The notes: a model not told the origin generated them from the sequence alone. Shown: positions 53,491 to 63,912, counted from the first letter of the stretch. The stretch is 64,000 nucleotides of DNA from Kalaharituber pfeilii (GCA_015179045.1 WHUZ01000016.1:186001-250000), one strand, 5' to 3'. Numbers and translations are program-made.

Positions 53491-54114
53491 TGATACGTAT
53501 GGCAGTTCCGACCCGAGGGCACGAGATGAGGTGCAATGAGCTGAATTGACAGGTAGAGCAGGTACGGCCCGACGGCGAGAGATGAGGTGAATTTGACACG
53601 TGTGGCCAGCCCGATCCGACGGCACGAGATGATGCAGAATGAGCTTAATTTCACAGGTATGACAAGTCCGGCCTGGTGGCGTAAGATGAGGAAGAATGAG
53701 CTGAATTTGAGAGGTTTGGCAGGCAGGACCTGACAGTATGAAGAGGTGAATTTGACAGGCTGGGCAGGCCCTATCCGACCGCACGAGAGCAGGCAGAATA
53801 AGCTGAACTTGACAGGTTTGGCATGCCCTATTCAACGGCTTTAGATGAGCCAGAATGACCTGAATCTCACACAAATTGCAGGCCCGACCAGACGGTACGA
53901 GATGAGGTAGAATGAGCTGAATTTGAGACGTACGGCAGCCGGCCTGAGCGACGAGAAGATGCGAAATGCGCTGAATTTGACATATATAGCCGACCCGACC
54001 CGACGGCGCGAGATGAGATAGAATAAGGCGAGTGTGGTAGATATACTAGGTGCGGGTCTTGGTATTTTTTCCTAATTGGGACGAAAGGCCCTGGGCAGCT
54101 TGTAATCAACCCGT

Positions 54115-55413
54115 CTGCTCCTCAGCAAGCTGAGTTCGCTCCTGGGCACCAGCGCTGCCCGCACCATAGCCACATGGGGATGCTGGGCCTGGAAGGAATA
54201 TGCAAGAGGGGGCCCCAAGCCTGTCTCCGGGCTTCGAGGGCTCGCCCAGGGACCCTGCCATGGCTTGGCGCTGTAAGCGGGGTTATGTGATTTTAAAAAA
54301 AAAAAAAAAAAAAAAAAAGAGGGGCCCCCGAAGAGACCAAAACTAGAGATCTCGAAAAGTGGCAATACATGGTAGCCCGAGAAATTACTGGTGCACCATG
54401 GGGAATGAGGAGAGACCTGGTGGAAGCACTAGCCAACCTGGAATCAGTACACACGTCCACGGCAGTGGAATGCACGAGAGTGGAGGCGAGAGTGCTACGA
54501 TTTACTAACAAGAAGCTGAGGGAGGAGGACCAGAACCACAGGTACCTAAGAGGAACGTTGATCCATACATTCCCTCTTCCTCTAGCCCTATTACCAACCC
54601 TTCTAAGGGATGCCGACAAGGAAGAATGAGAGAGGGTCATTGCCGATTGCCGAAGAGGAAGGTTGGAATAGCTTCTATACAGACGGCAGCCGAATAGACG
54701 ACAAAACTGGCGCCGGCACATTTCACAATGGAACTAGAAACTCCACATACCTGGGCACACAAAGCACGGTCAATGACGCTAAACTAATAGCCATCGGAGA
54801 GGCACTTACACGCTAGGAGGGAGGGATCTTAATAATGACTGACTCCAAAATAGCCATTTCCAAGCTTCAAGAGATTGCCAAAGGGGAACCCACCTATGAA
54901 GGCGCATCACAGATGGTCAGGGAATGCTGGGAAATGAGGGCCAGAAGGGGTGATCTAGACGTAGCTGTGCTGTGGGTAAAAGGCTACAGAGGGGTCAAAG
55001 GGAACACAGAAGCCGATAAAGTCACCAAAATTGGTACTCGCCTCCAATACCAAGACGAAACGGTTACTGAGGCAGGTATGTGACAACTATCGAGAGTACG
55101 GAGGGCCATGGAAAGGAACAGGCTGAATCTCAACTGCAGACCACTCCAACAACTGGGACAAAGAGTTTCGACACTGGCAGGCATACTAGATGGCAAAGGC
55201 CTAAGGCGATGGAGATATGAAATAGGCAAAGCAGATGGCCCGGAATGCCGGTGGTGCGGAGAGGAGGAGGAGACCACCCCCCACGTTCTAGCACGGTGCA
55301 AGGTCTGGAAAACGAAATGGCCCGGAGGAGAGGAAGACTTGCTCAGACCCCAGAAAGGCGACAAGAAGGATCACGACATGTTGGCGGACATTCTAGAATG
55401 GACGGGACGATAG
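54115..55413 (+). mobile_element. LINE-A copy without recognisable tail
   Basis: Coding from the RT thumb through RNase H to the terminal finger, split by a LINE-B-tailed insert at 54217-54318. No hairpin tail is seen after the stop at 55413. Confidence 0.8.
54115..55413 (+). pseudogene. LINE-A ORF2 thumb and RNase H, with stops
   Basis: Thumb remnant at 54120-54216. Then QYMVAREITGAPWGMRRD, VEARVLRFTNKKLREED and RYLRGTLIHTFPLPLAL, with a stop at 54627. RNase H follows: FYTDGSRIDDKTGAG, NDAKLIAIGEAL (Glu replaced by Lys), a stop at ~54817, MTDSKIAISK, KGYRGVKGNTEADK and a stop at 55080. The C-terminal finger ECRWCGEEEETTPHV and stop follow at 55413. The Glu-to-Lys change and stops make it inactive. 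Confidence 0.85.
54217..54318 (+). mobile_element. LINE-B-tailed insert, 102 bp
   Basis: Tail CCCTGCCATGGCTTGGCG, GTAAGCGGGGTTATGTGA and a 25-nt A run. Near-perfect TSD GAGGGGGCCCC / GAGGGGCCCCC (54206-54216, 54319-54329). ~40 bp upstream of the structured tail is included. Confidence 0.8.
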
Positions 55414-55429
55414 TTTCCATTTTTCGTTA

Positions 55430-56260
55430 TTCCTTGCATTGCTATCTCAATGCTTTTCTTTACAATATCTGTGAGCTTCTCTGGTGTCATTATTTGCAGT
55501 ATATTAATTGGTTTTTATGGTTGGTCAAGTATCGTTTGTTTAGAGATTTTGGGAGCTTTCTGTAGTAGTTGTAAGGCCTCTGATATAATATTTTCAAAAC
55601 CCGACGGCCAGTTCCACGGCAGCAGGTTTGTTAGGTCAAGTCCCTTCTGCTGCCTATTGGTATTCGACTCCTGAGGTTGTGGCAACGTAGAGGTTGAGGA
55701 TCTCACTGTCAGGTCCTGTATTATATCGGTTTCACTTCCCTGAGTCAATTGTAAAGAGACTGGTGCTTCAGGTAATGCAAGCCTTTGTGGAATCTGGGGA
55801 GCAATAGTTGCGTCTAGAAATGAGATAAACTCTGGGGAGGACAGTGATGATGTAGATGATCTTGTAGGCTGGTCCGAAATCTGGTCGGCAGTAGTTGTCT
55901 CTGGAGATGATATACCCTCTGGGGAGGTTTGTAATGAAGTAAATGATCTTGTAGGCTAATCTGCAGGTTTGTCCTAGTCAGTATCTATCCAGATAAGCAG
56001 TTGCTCTGTCGACACTCTGTCTTTGCCTAAGAGACTACAGCTTTGTTCAGAATGTTCCTGAGTTCTCTCTAGGAGAGTATTTCCCTTCGAGTCCTCACAG
56101 GAGTCGACTCCAGGACGAGCTGGGCTTGATATATGTCTTCCTCATCATCACTAGTTAATGCCCCCCTTTCCTATAGGTTGATGATAAAGGCTGCGGCCAG
56201 CAGCAGTTTCCTTGGGATAGTGTCTGACTTCACGGTGGCTGATGCCAGTGTGCAGTTCGT
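55430..56260 (-). pseudogene. Degenerate Ser/Thr-rich frame, function unknown
   Basis: The minus strand from ~55960 to 55515 is open and protein-like: PTRSFTSLQTSPEGISSPET, then a second related module DQPTRSSTSSLSSPEFISF, then NRQQKGLDLTNLLPWNWPSG. The ~36-residue module is repeated, with a stop (TAG) between further upstream modules. It may be an ORF1 or gag relic; I cannot assign it. Confidence 0.4.
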
Positions 56261-56439
56261 TCACAGCTAGTTCGAATCCTATCCTGTTTGACACCACTTG
56301 TGAGGGGGACTTACGTCTGTCCCCTCAGATGGAATGGGCTCGAGGGCGAGGGCACAAGACGAATGGCACGAGGCGCATAGCATGAGGCGAATAGCACGAG
56401 GCGAATAGCACGAGGCAGCGTGAGATATATATTGAAGTC

Positions 56440-56590
56440 TAAAGAAAGAAAAGTCCAGGAGTTTCTCCTCCCTGAAATACCCTCCATACCACCCCACTAC
56501 CGTCACTACCCGAAGAAGTAAGGACCCTCCATGCCATCTCGCTATCGCTACTACCCTAAGAGGTAACCTCTCACTACTACCCGAAGAAGT
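56440..56590 (+). repeat. Short tandem repeat CTACCCGAAGAAGTAA
   Basis: Three to four imperfect copies (56510-56600) of a ~60-bp unit containing CACTACCCGAAGAAGTAA with CCTCCAT. They directly precede a LINE-A fragment. Confidence 0.55.
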
Positions 56591-56849
56591 AACCTCACAG
56601 GAGGCGAGATCCCTCCATTCCCTGGAAGAGAGAATGAGAAATACGGAAGAGGAGGAGACGGTATAATTATGAGGGTCAACGGAATGGAGACACCCCTTGG
56701 TGCTGATAACCCTCCAAGCTACAAGCAAAGACGCGGAGAGCCCGGAATGGGAGCTACACATCGACGAGGAAACGGGCCGATGCTGGAAGCCAGGCTACAC
56801 AGACAGGAGTCGGATCCAGGGTAGGGCTGGGGAAGATGCAATGGAGACT

Positions 56850-57045
56850 GATTAAGAACCCATTGTATGTATTATTGCGCTTGGTCCACTGTCTGTCTGC
56901 ATTTGTTCATCTGCAGCCACGGTGAAGTCGTGTAGATAGACAAGTAGCATGGGTGATCCGGCCCACAATCCGGTGTCACAGACCTGCCTCCTGGTAATAA
57001 AGGGTCCTGCCATAGGCTGAGAGCCTGTATGCGGCGTTGCGTGAT

Positions 57046-57078
<33 letters not shown>
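56850..57078 (+). mobile_element. LINE-B-tailed insert in LINE-A
   Basis: Tail CCTGCCATAGGCTGAGAGCC, GTATGCGGCGTTGCGTGA and a ~30-nt A run. The left limit is uncertain, as I found no clear TSD. The 160 bp before the tail is non-coding. Confidence 0.6.
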
Positions 57079-57079
<1 letters not shown>

Positions 57080-57296
57080 CGGCCAAAGTAGGTGCATTCC
57101 TGCAATACCAAACAGAAACGGTCACGGAAGCCTGAGCCGGCATCCGATCAGAATACAAAGCCAGAAGGTCCGAGGAACGATAACAGCTCAGTCTGAGCTA
57201 CAGACCTTTACAATGCCTAGGTACACTGACAGGGACACTCGCCGGTCTACTGGGGGGGAAATCCCTAAACTGGTGGAGATTCAAGGTACACAAAGC

Positions 57297-57335
57297 GCCC
57301 TGCCATGGCGAACAGCTGCAAGCGGGGTCACGTGA

Positions 57336-57367
<32 letters not shown>
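57297..57367 (+). mobile_element. Hairpin-only LINE-B tail insert, 71 bp
   Basis: Starts GCCCTGCCATGGCGAACAGC and ends with the A-run. Perfect 13-bp TSD AGGTACACAAAGC at 57284-57296 and 57368-57380. It interrupts LINE-A coding sequence. Confidence 0.95.
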
Positions 57368-57370
<3 letters not shown>

Positions 57371-58024
57371 TACACAAAGCGAACACGGGGGAGTGCCGGT
57401 GGTGCAAAGAAGCAGGGGAAACCAGAGATCACACATGGGGGAGATGCCGAGTCTGGGCACGAGAATGGCCAAAGGGGAGAGAAATGATACAAGAACCCAG
57501 GGGACTAACAGGGGACGACGAACTAGTACGCATGCTCATCTGGGCAGGAAAGAATTAATAAAGGATCGGAAAGGACCAGTTTCATATCTTTCATTCCTAT
57601 TTTCTTCTTTTCTTTATTGTCACTCTGCCTTATCTCACTTCCACTATGTAATCAATCTCGCCATAGCCCTCGGGGCGGCACGCGAGTACAGATATTTAGA
57701 AGAAAAAAAAAATACCTCCAAGCCTTACTAACCGCGCACGGAGGCGGTCTTGGCAGGAGGCTCCATTCATGGTGTGCTTACTAAGCTACCCCTTCGTGAG
57801 CAGCTTGGCGGCCAGACTATTCCTGGTGGTCATATGGGAGTTACAAGTTTCATCATTCTCTTCACCCCTCGTACGCTCCACCAACCTAAGGCTCGGCTGC
57901 TACACCCATGCCGCCTTCTAGTTCCCTTTTTTCATAATACCACATTGCTGCTTCTTGACGCTTTACTACCGCTCTATTCTCCCCTTGCCTCCTTCCGCCT
58001 CGCTCCAAGAGCAGGTTTGCCATT

Positions 58025-58082
58025 TTTTTTTTTTTTTTTTTTTATATCAATACTCGCTTGCCGCCCTATGGGCTATGACGAG
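58025..58082 (-). mobile_element. Hairpin-only LINE-A tail insert, 58 bp
   Basis: Perfect 12-bp TSD AGGTTTGCCATT at 58013-58024 and 58083-58094. Poly(T) plus the reverse tail ending one base beyond the hairpin base. The host sequence resumes unchanged. Confidence 0.95.
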
Positions 58083-58814
58083 AGGTTTGCCATTGCAAAG
58101 CATGGCATCCATCGCGAGTTCTCAGTCTACCGATAATCTGGATCACTTCATGCCGTGTGTACTACCTAGGAAATACCACTTTAAGGGAATGCTGCTCACA
58201 ATGAGGAACATGTAGCGATGACCCCACAGAGTACAGAAACAAGCTGGAACAAATGCTGTCTAGGGGTATCAATGTGGAGGGCTGCAGGGCAGCCCTGGCC
58301 ATGATGGAAAAATTCCCTCCCAAGGTCTACGTCAAGCTTACACCCCAGGAGACCAGAATTAAGGAGCTGCAAAATCTTCTGCAGGCTGCAGAGGTGGATG
58401 AGCCAACTAAGGCAAATGTCACAACATTGGTGCTGAAGTATCATGTAATAAGCTGACCAAGTGCGGGTGCAGGTTAACGTCAGGGCGTGCGTCAATCTCT
58501 ACAAAGCCGGTAAAATCGAGTTTAAACTTGGATTTTATTACGTGGTGAAAGATGGTCTGTTGGCTGAGGGGCCAAAACCCGTTGACTCATTGGATTGGAT
58601 AGCGCTTGGCAACACTTACAAGGGAGAAAACATCTGGGTCGAGGAGGTTCGTGAAAATTTATATGGAGGGAGTTTTCCCTGCTTTGCTATAATGTTTACT
58701 GACGTGCAAGCAGTGCCATGGACCACATTTCCTGCTCCCAAGCTATTGAAGCTTACTTCCTACTGCTGGCCACCATAATGTATGAGTTTGATTGGATGAT
58801 GTTCTTGAGCTTTG

Positions 58815-58945
58815 TGTTACGGGTTGCAACCGACCATTTCGCAAACCGTTGCACCAAAAGGTAGAACTACCGCCATTTCGCAAACCGTTGCACCAAAAGG
58901 TACAACTACCGGTGACCGCCGGTAGTAAGGTCGGGATATATTGAG
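58815..58945 (-). repeat. Dispersed repeat copy (related to 2930-3400)
   Basis: CGCAAACCGTTGCACCAAAAGGT occurs twice within 60 bp, followed by ACTACCGGTGACCGCCGGTA, an inverted match to 2930-2960 and 3335-3395. Confidence 0.75.
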
Positions 58946-59181
58946 TTGTCCGGCGCTGTCCAGCCGCTCGCGCCAGGTCGCTGGCCACCCAAGAACTCGG
59001 GAACCCTGGTCATTGGTTTGTTTCTAGGCTTCGGCCTACTGGGAAGATTTTCAGCTTCTGATGTGTATGTAGTATTCACTTAGAATTCGACCAGTGGGGT
59101 CAATACATTTCGTTGATTTGTCCTATACGGACGATACAGGAGCAACGCTTCCAACTGTGTTTGAGATTGACCTTCCTTCGT

Positions 59182-59373
59182 GCGTGTATGAGACAGACAG
59201 GGGAAGGAAATAGACGTTGGGTGTTGTTCTACCCGCATCACGGAGGACAAGCGGGCAATACTTGTATTTAGTTTTTAGTCAGTCTTTTGTGTTAGTTCTA
59301 GTTTATATATACCTCGCCATAGCCCATAGGGCGGCACGCGAGTAATGAAATAATAAAAAAAAAAAAAAAAAAA
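59182..59373 (+). mobile_element. Element C, 192-bp truncated copy
   Basis: Perfect 12-bp TSD GACCTTCCTTCG at 59170-59181 and 59374-59385. Begins at the last codons of the element C protein (VYETDRGRK, stop), followed by 3' UTR, the hairpin tail (59313-59345) and poly(A). Confidence 0.95.
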
Positions 59374-59443
59374 GACCTTCCTTCGACGGCTTTACCGCCG
59401 GCATATGGTTACTGGGTGCCGTGGAAACAGTTACGCACAGCTA

Positions 59444-59513
59444 ATGCCCTGCCATGGCGAACAGCTACAAGCGGGGTCACGTGAAATAAAAAAAAAAAAA
59501 AAAAAAAAAAAAA
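59444..59513 (+). mobile_element. Hairpin-only LINE-B tail insert, 70 bp
   Basis: Starts ATGCCCTGCCATGGCGAAC. Perfect 11-bp TSD ACGCACAGCTA at 59433-59443 and 59514-59524. Structured tail plus ~28 A only. Confidence 0.95.
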
Positions 59514-59861
59514 ACGCACAGCTACTGTAATGGGGATGTGCAAAGACGTACGATTTTGCTTAAGGTTGCGATGAAGCTACAGAACAACACCTGCTCGCAA
59601 TTTTTTCAATTTCAATTTGTGGTTCATCAGGGCATCCCAGGAGCTGACACGAGACTTGGTGGCCCGGTTCTTCGCACTATCGTGTTTCAAGGAACTGCTC
59701 CAAATGGCCAAGGGATTATGTACCTATCTCAAAACAAATCCGGGTTAGTACGTCAGCTATCTGTTGTATGATTATTTTGCGTTCTCCGGCGTAAGTCAGA
59801 ATCCTTTTGATAATATAATCATTTACTAATGGCTACTAGTGTATACTCTTTCTGCTTGTTT

Positions 59862-60170
59862 TTTATATCATTTATCGCGTGCCGCCCGTGGCGATTTAAA
59901 TACCTAAAGTAGGAAAAGATAATATTAAAGGATAAAATCAAATAACGATTGCATCCCCTTGAGCTTCACTGTTCCATCCATTCCAAAAGTGCCATCAATG
60001 GGTCTCCATCCTCCTCTGTGTCCCCCTGGGGGGGGTCTGAGGAGGGCTTCTCTGCCTCCGGGCCATCTCCTGCTCCAGGTCTGGCACGCGGTCAACAGGT
60101 GTGCTGTGGTCTTCTCCTCTTCCCCGCACCGGGACCTCTCCGGGCAGGCCAGTCTGGCCTGCCCGCATGC
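59862..60170 (-). mobile_element. LINE-A 3' fragment with deleted tail loop
   Basis: Short T-run, then ATATCATTTATCGCGTGCCG CCCGTGGCGAT: the tail lacks its GCCC loop arm. Minus-strand coding covers the finger region (RCGEEEKTTAHLLTAC) and GMDGTVK to a stop at 59925. Confidence 0.75.
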
Positions 60171-60559
60171 AGGGGTATCGACAGGGGAATGTAGTCTACT
60201 TAGCCTGCCCGGTTGCAGAGGTTCTACTAGCCGAAAAATAAGTATCCGGACAGGGAATAAATGCATACCATGCGCCATGCAGTAGTTGGCATAAACTAGC
60301 ATATTTTCGTATGCTTGGCTGTGGATGTTTATGAGACCAGTCCAAATTTCGTGGATAGTGTCCAATTTTATTATGCCAGAAGTATACGGACTGCTGGCAT
60401 AATGAATTTGGGACTTGCCACACCAACAGTCCTATACCTACATATCAGGACAAGGAAAATAGATAGAAGTCCTCTACTAGGAATATAAAAATGGCACTGC
60501 AGATAACCTTGAGAAGCACAGGTTCAGGCATTATAATCAAAACTTACTATTCTGATAGG

Positions 60560-61020
60560 TCCTAAGATTTCGAGACTGCTCTTCAGGGCTTTTCTAGAAG
60601 CTTTTCCAAGGCTATTCCAAGAGCTGTTCCAGGGGCTGTTCCAGAGGCCATTGAAATACTGTTTGAGAGGCTGTTCGAGCTCAAACGGCCTCCGAAACGG
60701 CCTCGGAAGTAGCCTCCGGAACAATCTCTGGAACGACCTCCGGAACAGCCTCTGAACAGCCTCTGAACAGCCTCTGAACAGCCTCTGGGACACCCTCTTA
60801 AACAGCTGCTCGAACAGCTGCTCGTAGCATTTTTTTTTTTTTTTTTTATATCACATGACCCCGCGTGCGGCTGCTCGCCAAGGCAGGGCCCCTGGGTCTT
60901 CGACCCTCAAAGCCCGGAGGCAGGCTTCTGCTCGTAGCATGTCAACCGCTACCCAAACAGCTTCCGAAACAGCCTCCGCAAAAGCTTCCAGAAAGCCCCC
61001 GGAACAGGCTACAGAAGAGC
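60560..61020. repeat. 12-bp minisatellite (GAACAGCCTCTG-like) inside the TIR element
   Basis: Degenerate tandem copies of GGAACAGCCTCC/GAACAGCCTCTG run through the element centre, split by the insert at 60831-60927. The minus-strand frame here (repeated RLFRR-type peptide) is an artefact. Confidence 0.8.
60831..60927 (-). mobile_element. LINE-B-tailed insert, 97 bp
   Basis: Perfect 13-bp TSD CTGCTCGTAGCAT (60818-60830, 60928-60940). T-run, ATATCACATGACCCCGCG and the reverse tail, plus ~40 bp upstream of it. Confidence 0.9.
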
Positions 61021-61745
61021 ACTGCAATAGCAGTGAAAACAAATACCTTCATTGTTGTAGATATTATTTTTATTGATAAAAGCAATATTGGGCTATTTGG
61101 TATGCGAATATCTCAATGTAGGCCCCAATAGCTACTCTTTTCTGGGGGGTTATTTCAGCACCTATGAGAATATTATTATCTTACTAAGTATGATACTTGA
61201 GTTTTTACCTGACCTTTTTTGCCTGCCGTCCGTATATATACTACCTTGTTCTTGTGTTCATTCTGCTGCTGTATAATAGGCCCAAATTCATTATGTCAGC
61301 TGTCCAGATACTTCTAACATAATAAAATTTGGACAATCTACCACGAATTGGACTAGTCTCATAGATATCCATAGCCAAGCATACTAACATATGCTTGTTT
61401 AGACCAAATGCTGCTTATCGCAGAATATGCATTTATCCCCTGTCCGGATACTGATTTTTTCGGCTAGCACAGGGGACGGCACAGGTCTTCAGATTGCATA
61501 ATAGACTCAAGGTGTATGTATGCTGTCTATAGAGCCAATATATACATACCTCGCCTCTCACGCATATGTATATGGTGCCGGCAGCTTAGTACCAACACCT
61601 TGTAACATTTTGCTTGACACTTAGTCAGCAGTATTTTTTTTTTTTTTTTTTTCCCCGTTTGATGCCGCCGAACGGTCTTGCTCACCATACGACGCCCAAA
61701 CCCCCTTGACATTGCCTGCATAACAGTACTCCCCACCACCTCGAA

Positions 61746-63848
61746 ATGGCACCATATAGTAAAAAAAGAAAGGCCTGCCGTGCTGCTTTCGAAATAGGCC
61801 GGAATATACTCCGTCAGCGCAAAGGATTATGCATACCAGTACTGTTGGAGCCAGAAGAAGGGCGTGAAGAGTTAGGTGAAGAGGTAGAGGAAGGGTCAGA
61901 GGAAGAGCTTGAGGGGGTGCAGATGGAGAATTGGTGATGGCAGAAGATGCTTTTACACATTTAATGGCTATGGCTATAGCTGATCATGAGGGTACTGGCA
62001 GAGAATGCAACATAAAGTATCACCGAGGGCCTCAAAGATCACGGCAAACATTATGGCGAGATCAAAAAAAAAAGAAACTCTCCGGCAAGCAGCTGCTAAT
62101 ACTACACCAATTACCCAGTTCTTTTCCACGCATCCAATTCAAGTTCCGAGTCCAATACTACCTTTGCCTTCCAAGTCTGATTTAATTCGGACAGCAATCA
62201 CCGATCTTAAAATACTTCTCCAGTCAAAAAAGGCACCAATCGGTCAAAACCTTATGCGACATACTGCAGTACTTCAATTTATGCAGTTGCAGCTTAAAAG
62301 ACCAGACGCTACTCGCAAAGAACTCTCATTATGTATTGCAGAGGCCTTTAGTCGTGGAGAGAATACTGCTCGACGAATACATATCTGGGAGAAGTCATGG
62401 ATTACTTCTCGCTATATCAAAGTGGGTATGCGAGGGAAGTATGCGAAGGTTTCTAGCTGGCTGAATGATGAAGGAGTCTTACTTGCTATACGAGAATATA
62501 TTACATCCGTTGGTGAGAAGCTGACCTCCCATGGTCTTGCTCAGGCTATTACTGCATATCTAAAAGAGGAGGATATTGTTAATGGGGCCGATAAGCTAGA
62601 GAATTCAATATCTGAGCGAACTGCAAGAACCTGGTTGAATAAGCTTGGTTTTCAATGGAAAGATGTACGAAAGGGGGTCTATATTGATGGCCATGAACGG
62701 GAGGATGTAGTTGCTTACCGACAAAAAGTTTTTCTTCCTGCTCTTCAGAAATTGGAAGGATTAAGGCAGTGGGATGAGAAAGGCAATATTATACCATCAG
62801 CAATACCAGCCGGAGAGAAAGAAAAGATTTTTGTCACTCATGATGAGTCTACCTTTAATGCTAATGATGGAAAACGACAAATGTGGATTAAAGATAATGC
62901 ACAACCGCTTCGCAAAAAAGGTCGTGGGAAAGGCATTATGGTATCAGAATTCTTAACTCCTCGTGGTCGGCTTGCAGTACCTCCCAATATTAGTGCAGAA
63001 GGTCTTCCCCGCCGTCAAGCAACCGAATTTCTTGAATATGGTCAGGATAATTATTGGACAGGCGAAAAAATGGTGCAGCATGTAGTTGATGTTGCAATTC
63101 CAATTTTTGAGCGAGCATTTCCTGGCTGTCAAGCTGTTTTTCTTTTGACAATGCATCCAATCATGCTGCCTTTGCTCCGGATGCCTTGGTTGTCAATGAG
63201 ATGAATTTGGGCTCTGGAGGAAAGCAGCCAATCTTGCGTGAGGGTTTTATTCATGCGAAACAGCGTCCTCAAGCCATGGTCTTTCCTGACAACTATCCAG
63301 ATCCTGCACTCCGCGGCAAACCAAAAGGTATAAAACAAATACTAATAGAGCGAGAACTTTGGCGTACAGGTATGTTTTCTTAATAGTAAATATAATCAAT
63401 AACTACTAATAGAAGACTTTGATATATAGGAATGAGACTTGATTGTAAGCCAAAATGCCAGGAGGGTATGAAAGACTGCTGCGCACGTCAATGCTTAAGG
63501 AATGAACGTGATTTTAAAGAGCAGAAAGGCTACTTGCAAGAAGCTATAGAAGCTCGTGGTCATAGGGTAATATTTTATCCTAAATTCCATTGTGAATTGA
63601 ATTTCATTGAGTTCTTCTGGGCAGCAGCCAAAAGGCATGCACGAGAGAACTGTGAATACTCTCTTCAAGGCTTGCGGGATACTATTCCACAGTCTCTAGC
63701 CTCAGTATCAGAGACAACAATTTGGCGATTTTATCAAAAATGCCAACGGACAATGCAAGCATACCGCGATGGATGTCACTACGGCACTGCTGAATTCAAG
63801 GATCGAGTATACAAAAGCCATCGAAGAACCCGGAAGTGCAATAAATGA
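61746..63848 (+). pseudogene. DDE-superfamily transposase, one intron, at least three frameshifts
   Basis: The ATG at 61746 begins a basic N-terminus (PYSKKRKACRAAFEIG) and acidic stretch. The frame shifts at ~61930, then within an A10 run at 62066-62075, and near 63147. The body shows EYITSVGEKLTSHGLAQAI, a helix-turn-helix-like region (SISERTARTWLNKLGF), and DDE motifs VTHDEST (first Asp), FDNASNHAAFAPDAL (second Asp, after the 63147 shift) and FHCELNFIEFFWA (Glu). A 60-nt GT-AG intron at 63370-63429 joins ELWRTG to MRLDCKP in frame. Stop at 63848. D2-E spacing (~135 residues) is long for Tc1/IS630. The transposase is close to intact but inactive as it stands. Confidence 0.8.
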
Positions 63849-63864
63849 TGCCAAGACTAGCTGA

Positions 63865-63912
63865 CTAAGCGCCAAAATTGCCTATTCCGGCGCCAAAATT
63901 GCCTATTCCGGT
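63865..63912. repeat. 21-bp tandem duplication after the transposase
   Basis: GCGCCAAAATTGCCTATTCCG occurs twice in tandem. It could be a subterminal motif of the transposon, whose right end would lie near the window edge. Confidence 0.6.

Larger units (their letters stand above)
50185..54060. repeat. Satellite array, ~47-60 bp unit, interrupted by LINE inserts
   Basis: Dozens of copies of GAGCTGAATTTGACAGGTAT, GGCAGGCCCGACCCGACGGC and GTGAGATGAGG repeat with ~57-60 bp spacing (some 47). They are split into blocks 50185-50985, 51790-52042, 52247-53030 and 53490-54060 by inserts and by a 12-bp sub-array. Long minus-strand frames (up to 424 codons) are read-through of the repeat and not genes. 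Confidence 0.9.
56590..57712 (+). mobile_element. LINE-A copy with two LINE-B-tailed inserts
   Basis: RNase H first motif (EWELHIDEETGRCWKPGYTD, with SRIQGRAG) at ~56730-56830. A LINE-B-tailed insert ending at 57078 follows, then AAKVGAFLQYQTETVTEA and YRPLQCLGTLTGTLAGLLGG. A hairpin-only LINE-B insert (57297-57367) follows, then the finger ECRWCKEAGETRDHT and a stop at ~57560. The hairpin tail (57658-57690) carries an A-rich end. Confidence 0.8.
58170..59771 (+). pseudogene. Decayed gene of unknown family
   Basis: Protein-like pieces in changing frames. 58253-58456: FPPKVYVKLTPQETRIKELQ, LLQAAEVDEPTKANVTTLVL. 58461-58778: LYKAGKIEFKLGFYYVVKDG, LDWIALGNTYKGENIWVEEV, FPCFAIMFTDVQAVPW. After a repeat insertion (58815-58990): FEIDLPS..LPPAYGYWVPWKQL. 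59538-59771: GIPGADTRLGGPVLRTIVFQ, GIMYLSQNKSGLVRQLSVV. Element C (59182-59373) and a hairpin insert (59444-59513) cut it. Codon-like quality over 1.5 kb suggests one former protein of several hundred residues. I do not recognise it. Confidence 0.45.
60230..61464. mobile_element. TA-flanked element with ~200-bp inverted repeats
   Basis: Arms 60230-60412 and ~61270-61464 are inverted copies (GCCGAAAAA, GTATCCGGACAGGG, ATGCTTGGCT, GACTAGTCCAA) with ~10-15% mismatch. TA flanks both sides (60228-60229, 61465-61466). The interior is a 12-bp-like minisatellite rather than a transposase, so it is non-autonomous (Tc1/mariner type by its target). Confidence 0.8.

Noticed and set aside
52380..53874. 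424-, 291- and 118-codon frames with WLVKW-, MAGE- and AISP-like repeats
   Set aside because: Read-through of the ~57-bp satellite and the 12-bp (TTTCACCAGCCA)n array. Composition is periodic, with no domain.
50185..54060. CRISPR-like array of repeats and spacers
   Set aside because: The units are contiguous and fully repetitive without unique spacers, the genome is eukaryotic, and no cas-like gene is present.
56279..56761. 160-codon minus-strand frame
   Set aside because: Low-quality composition overlapping a short tandem repeat and plus-strand LINE-A RNase H sequence.
61632..61652. Poly(T) as the start of another LINE insert
   Set aside because: The sequence after the T-run does not match either hairpin tail, and no TSD is visible.
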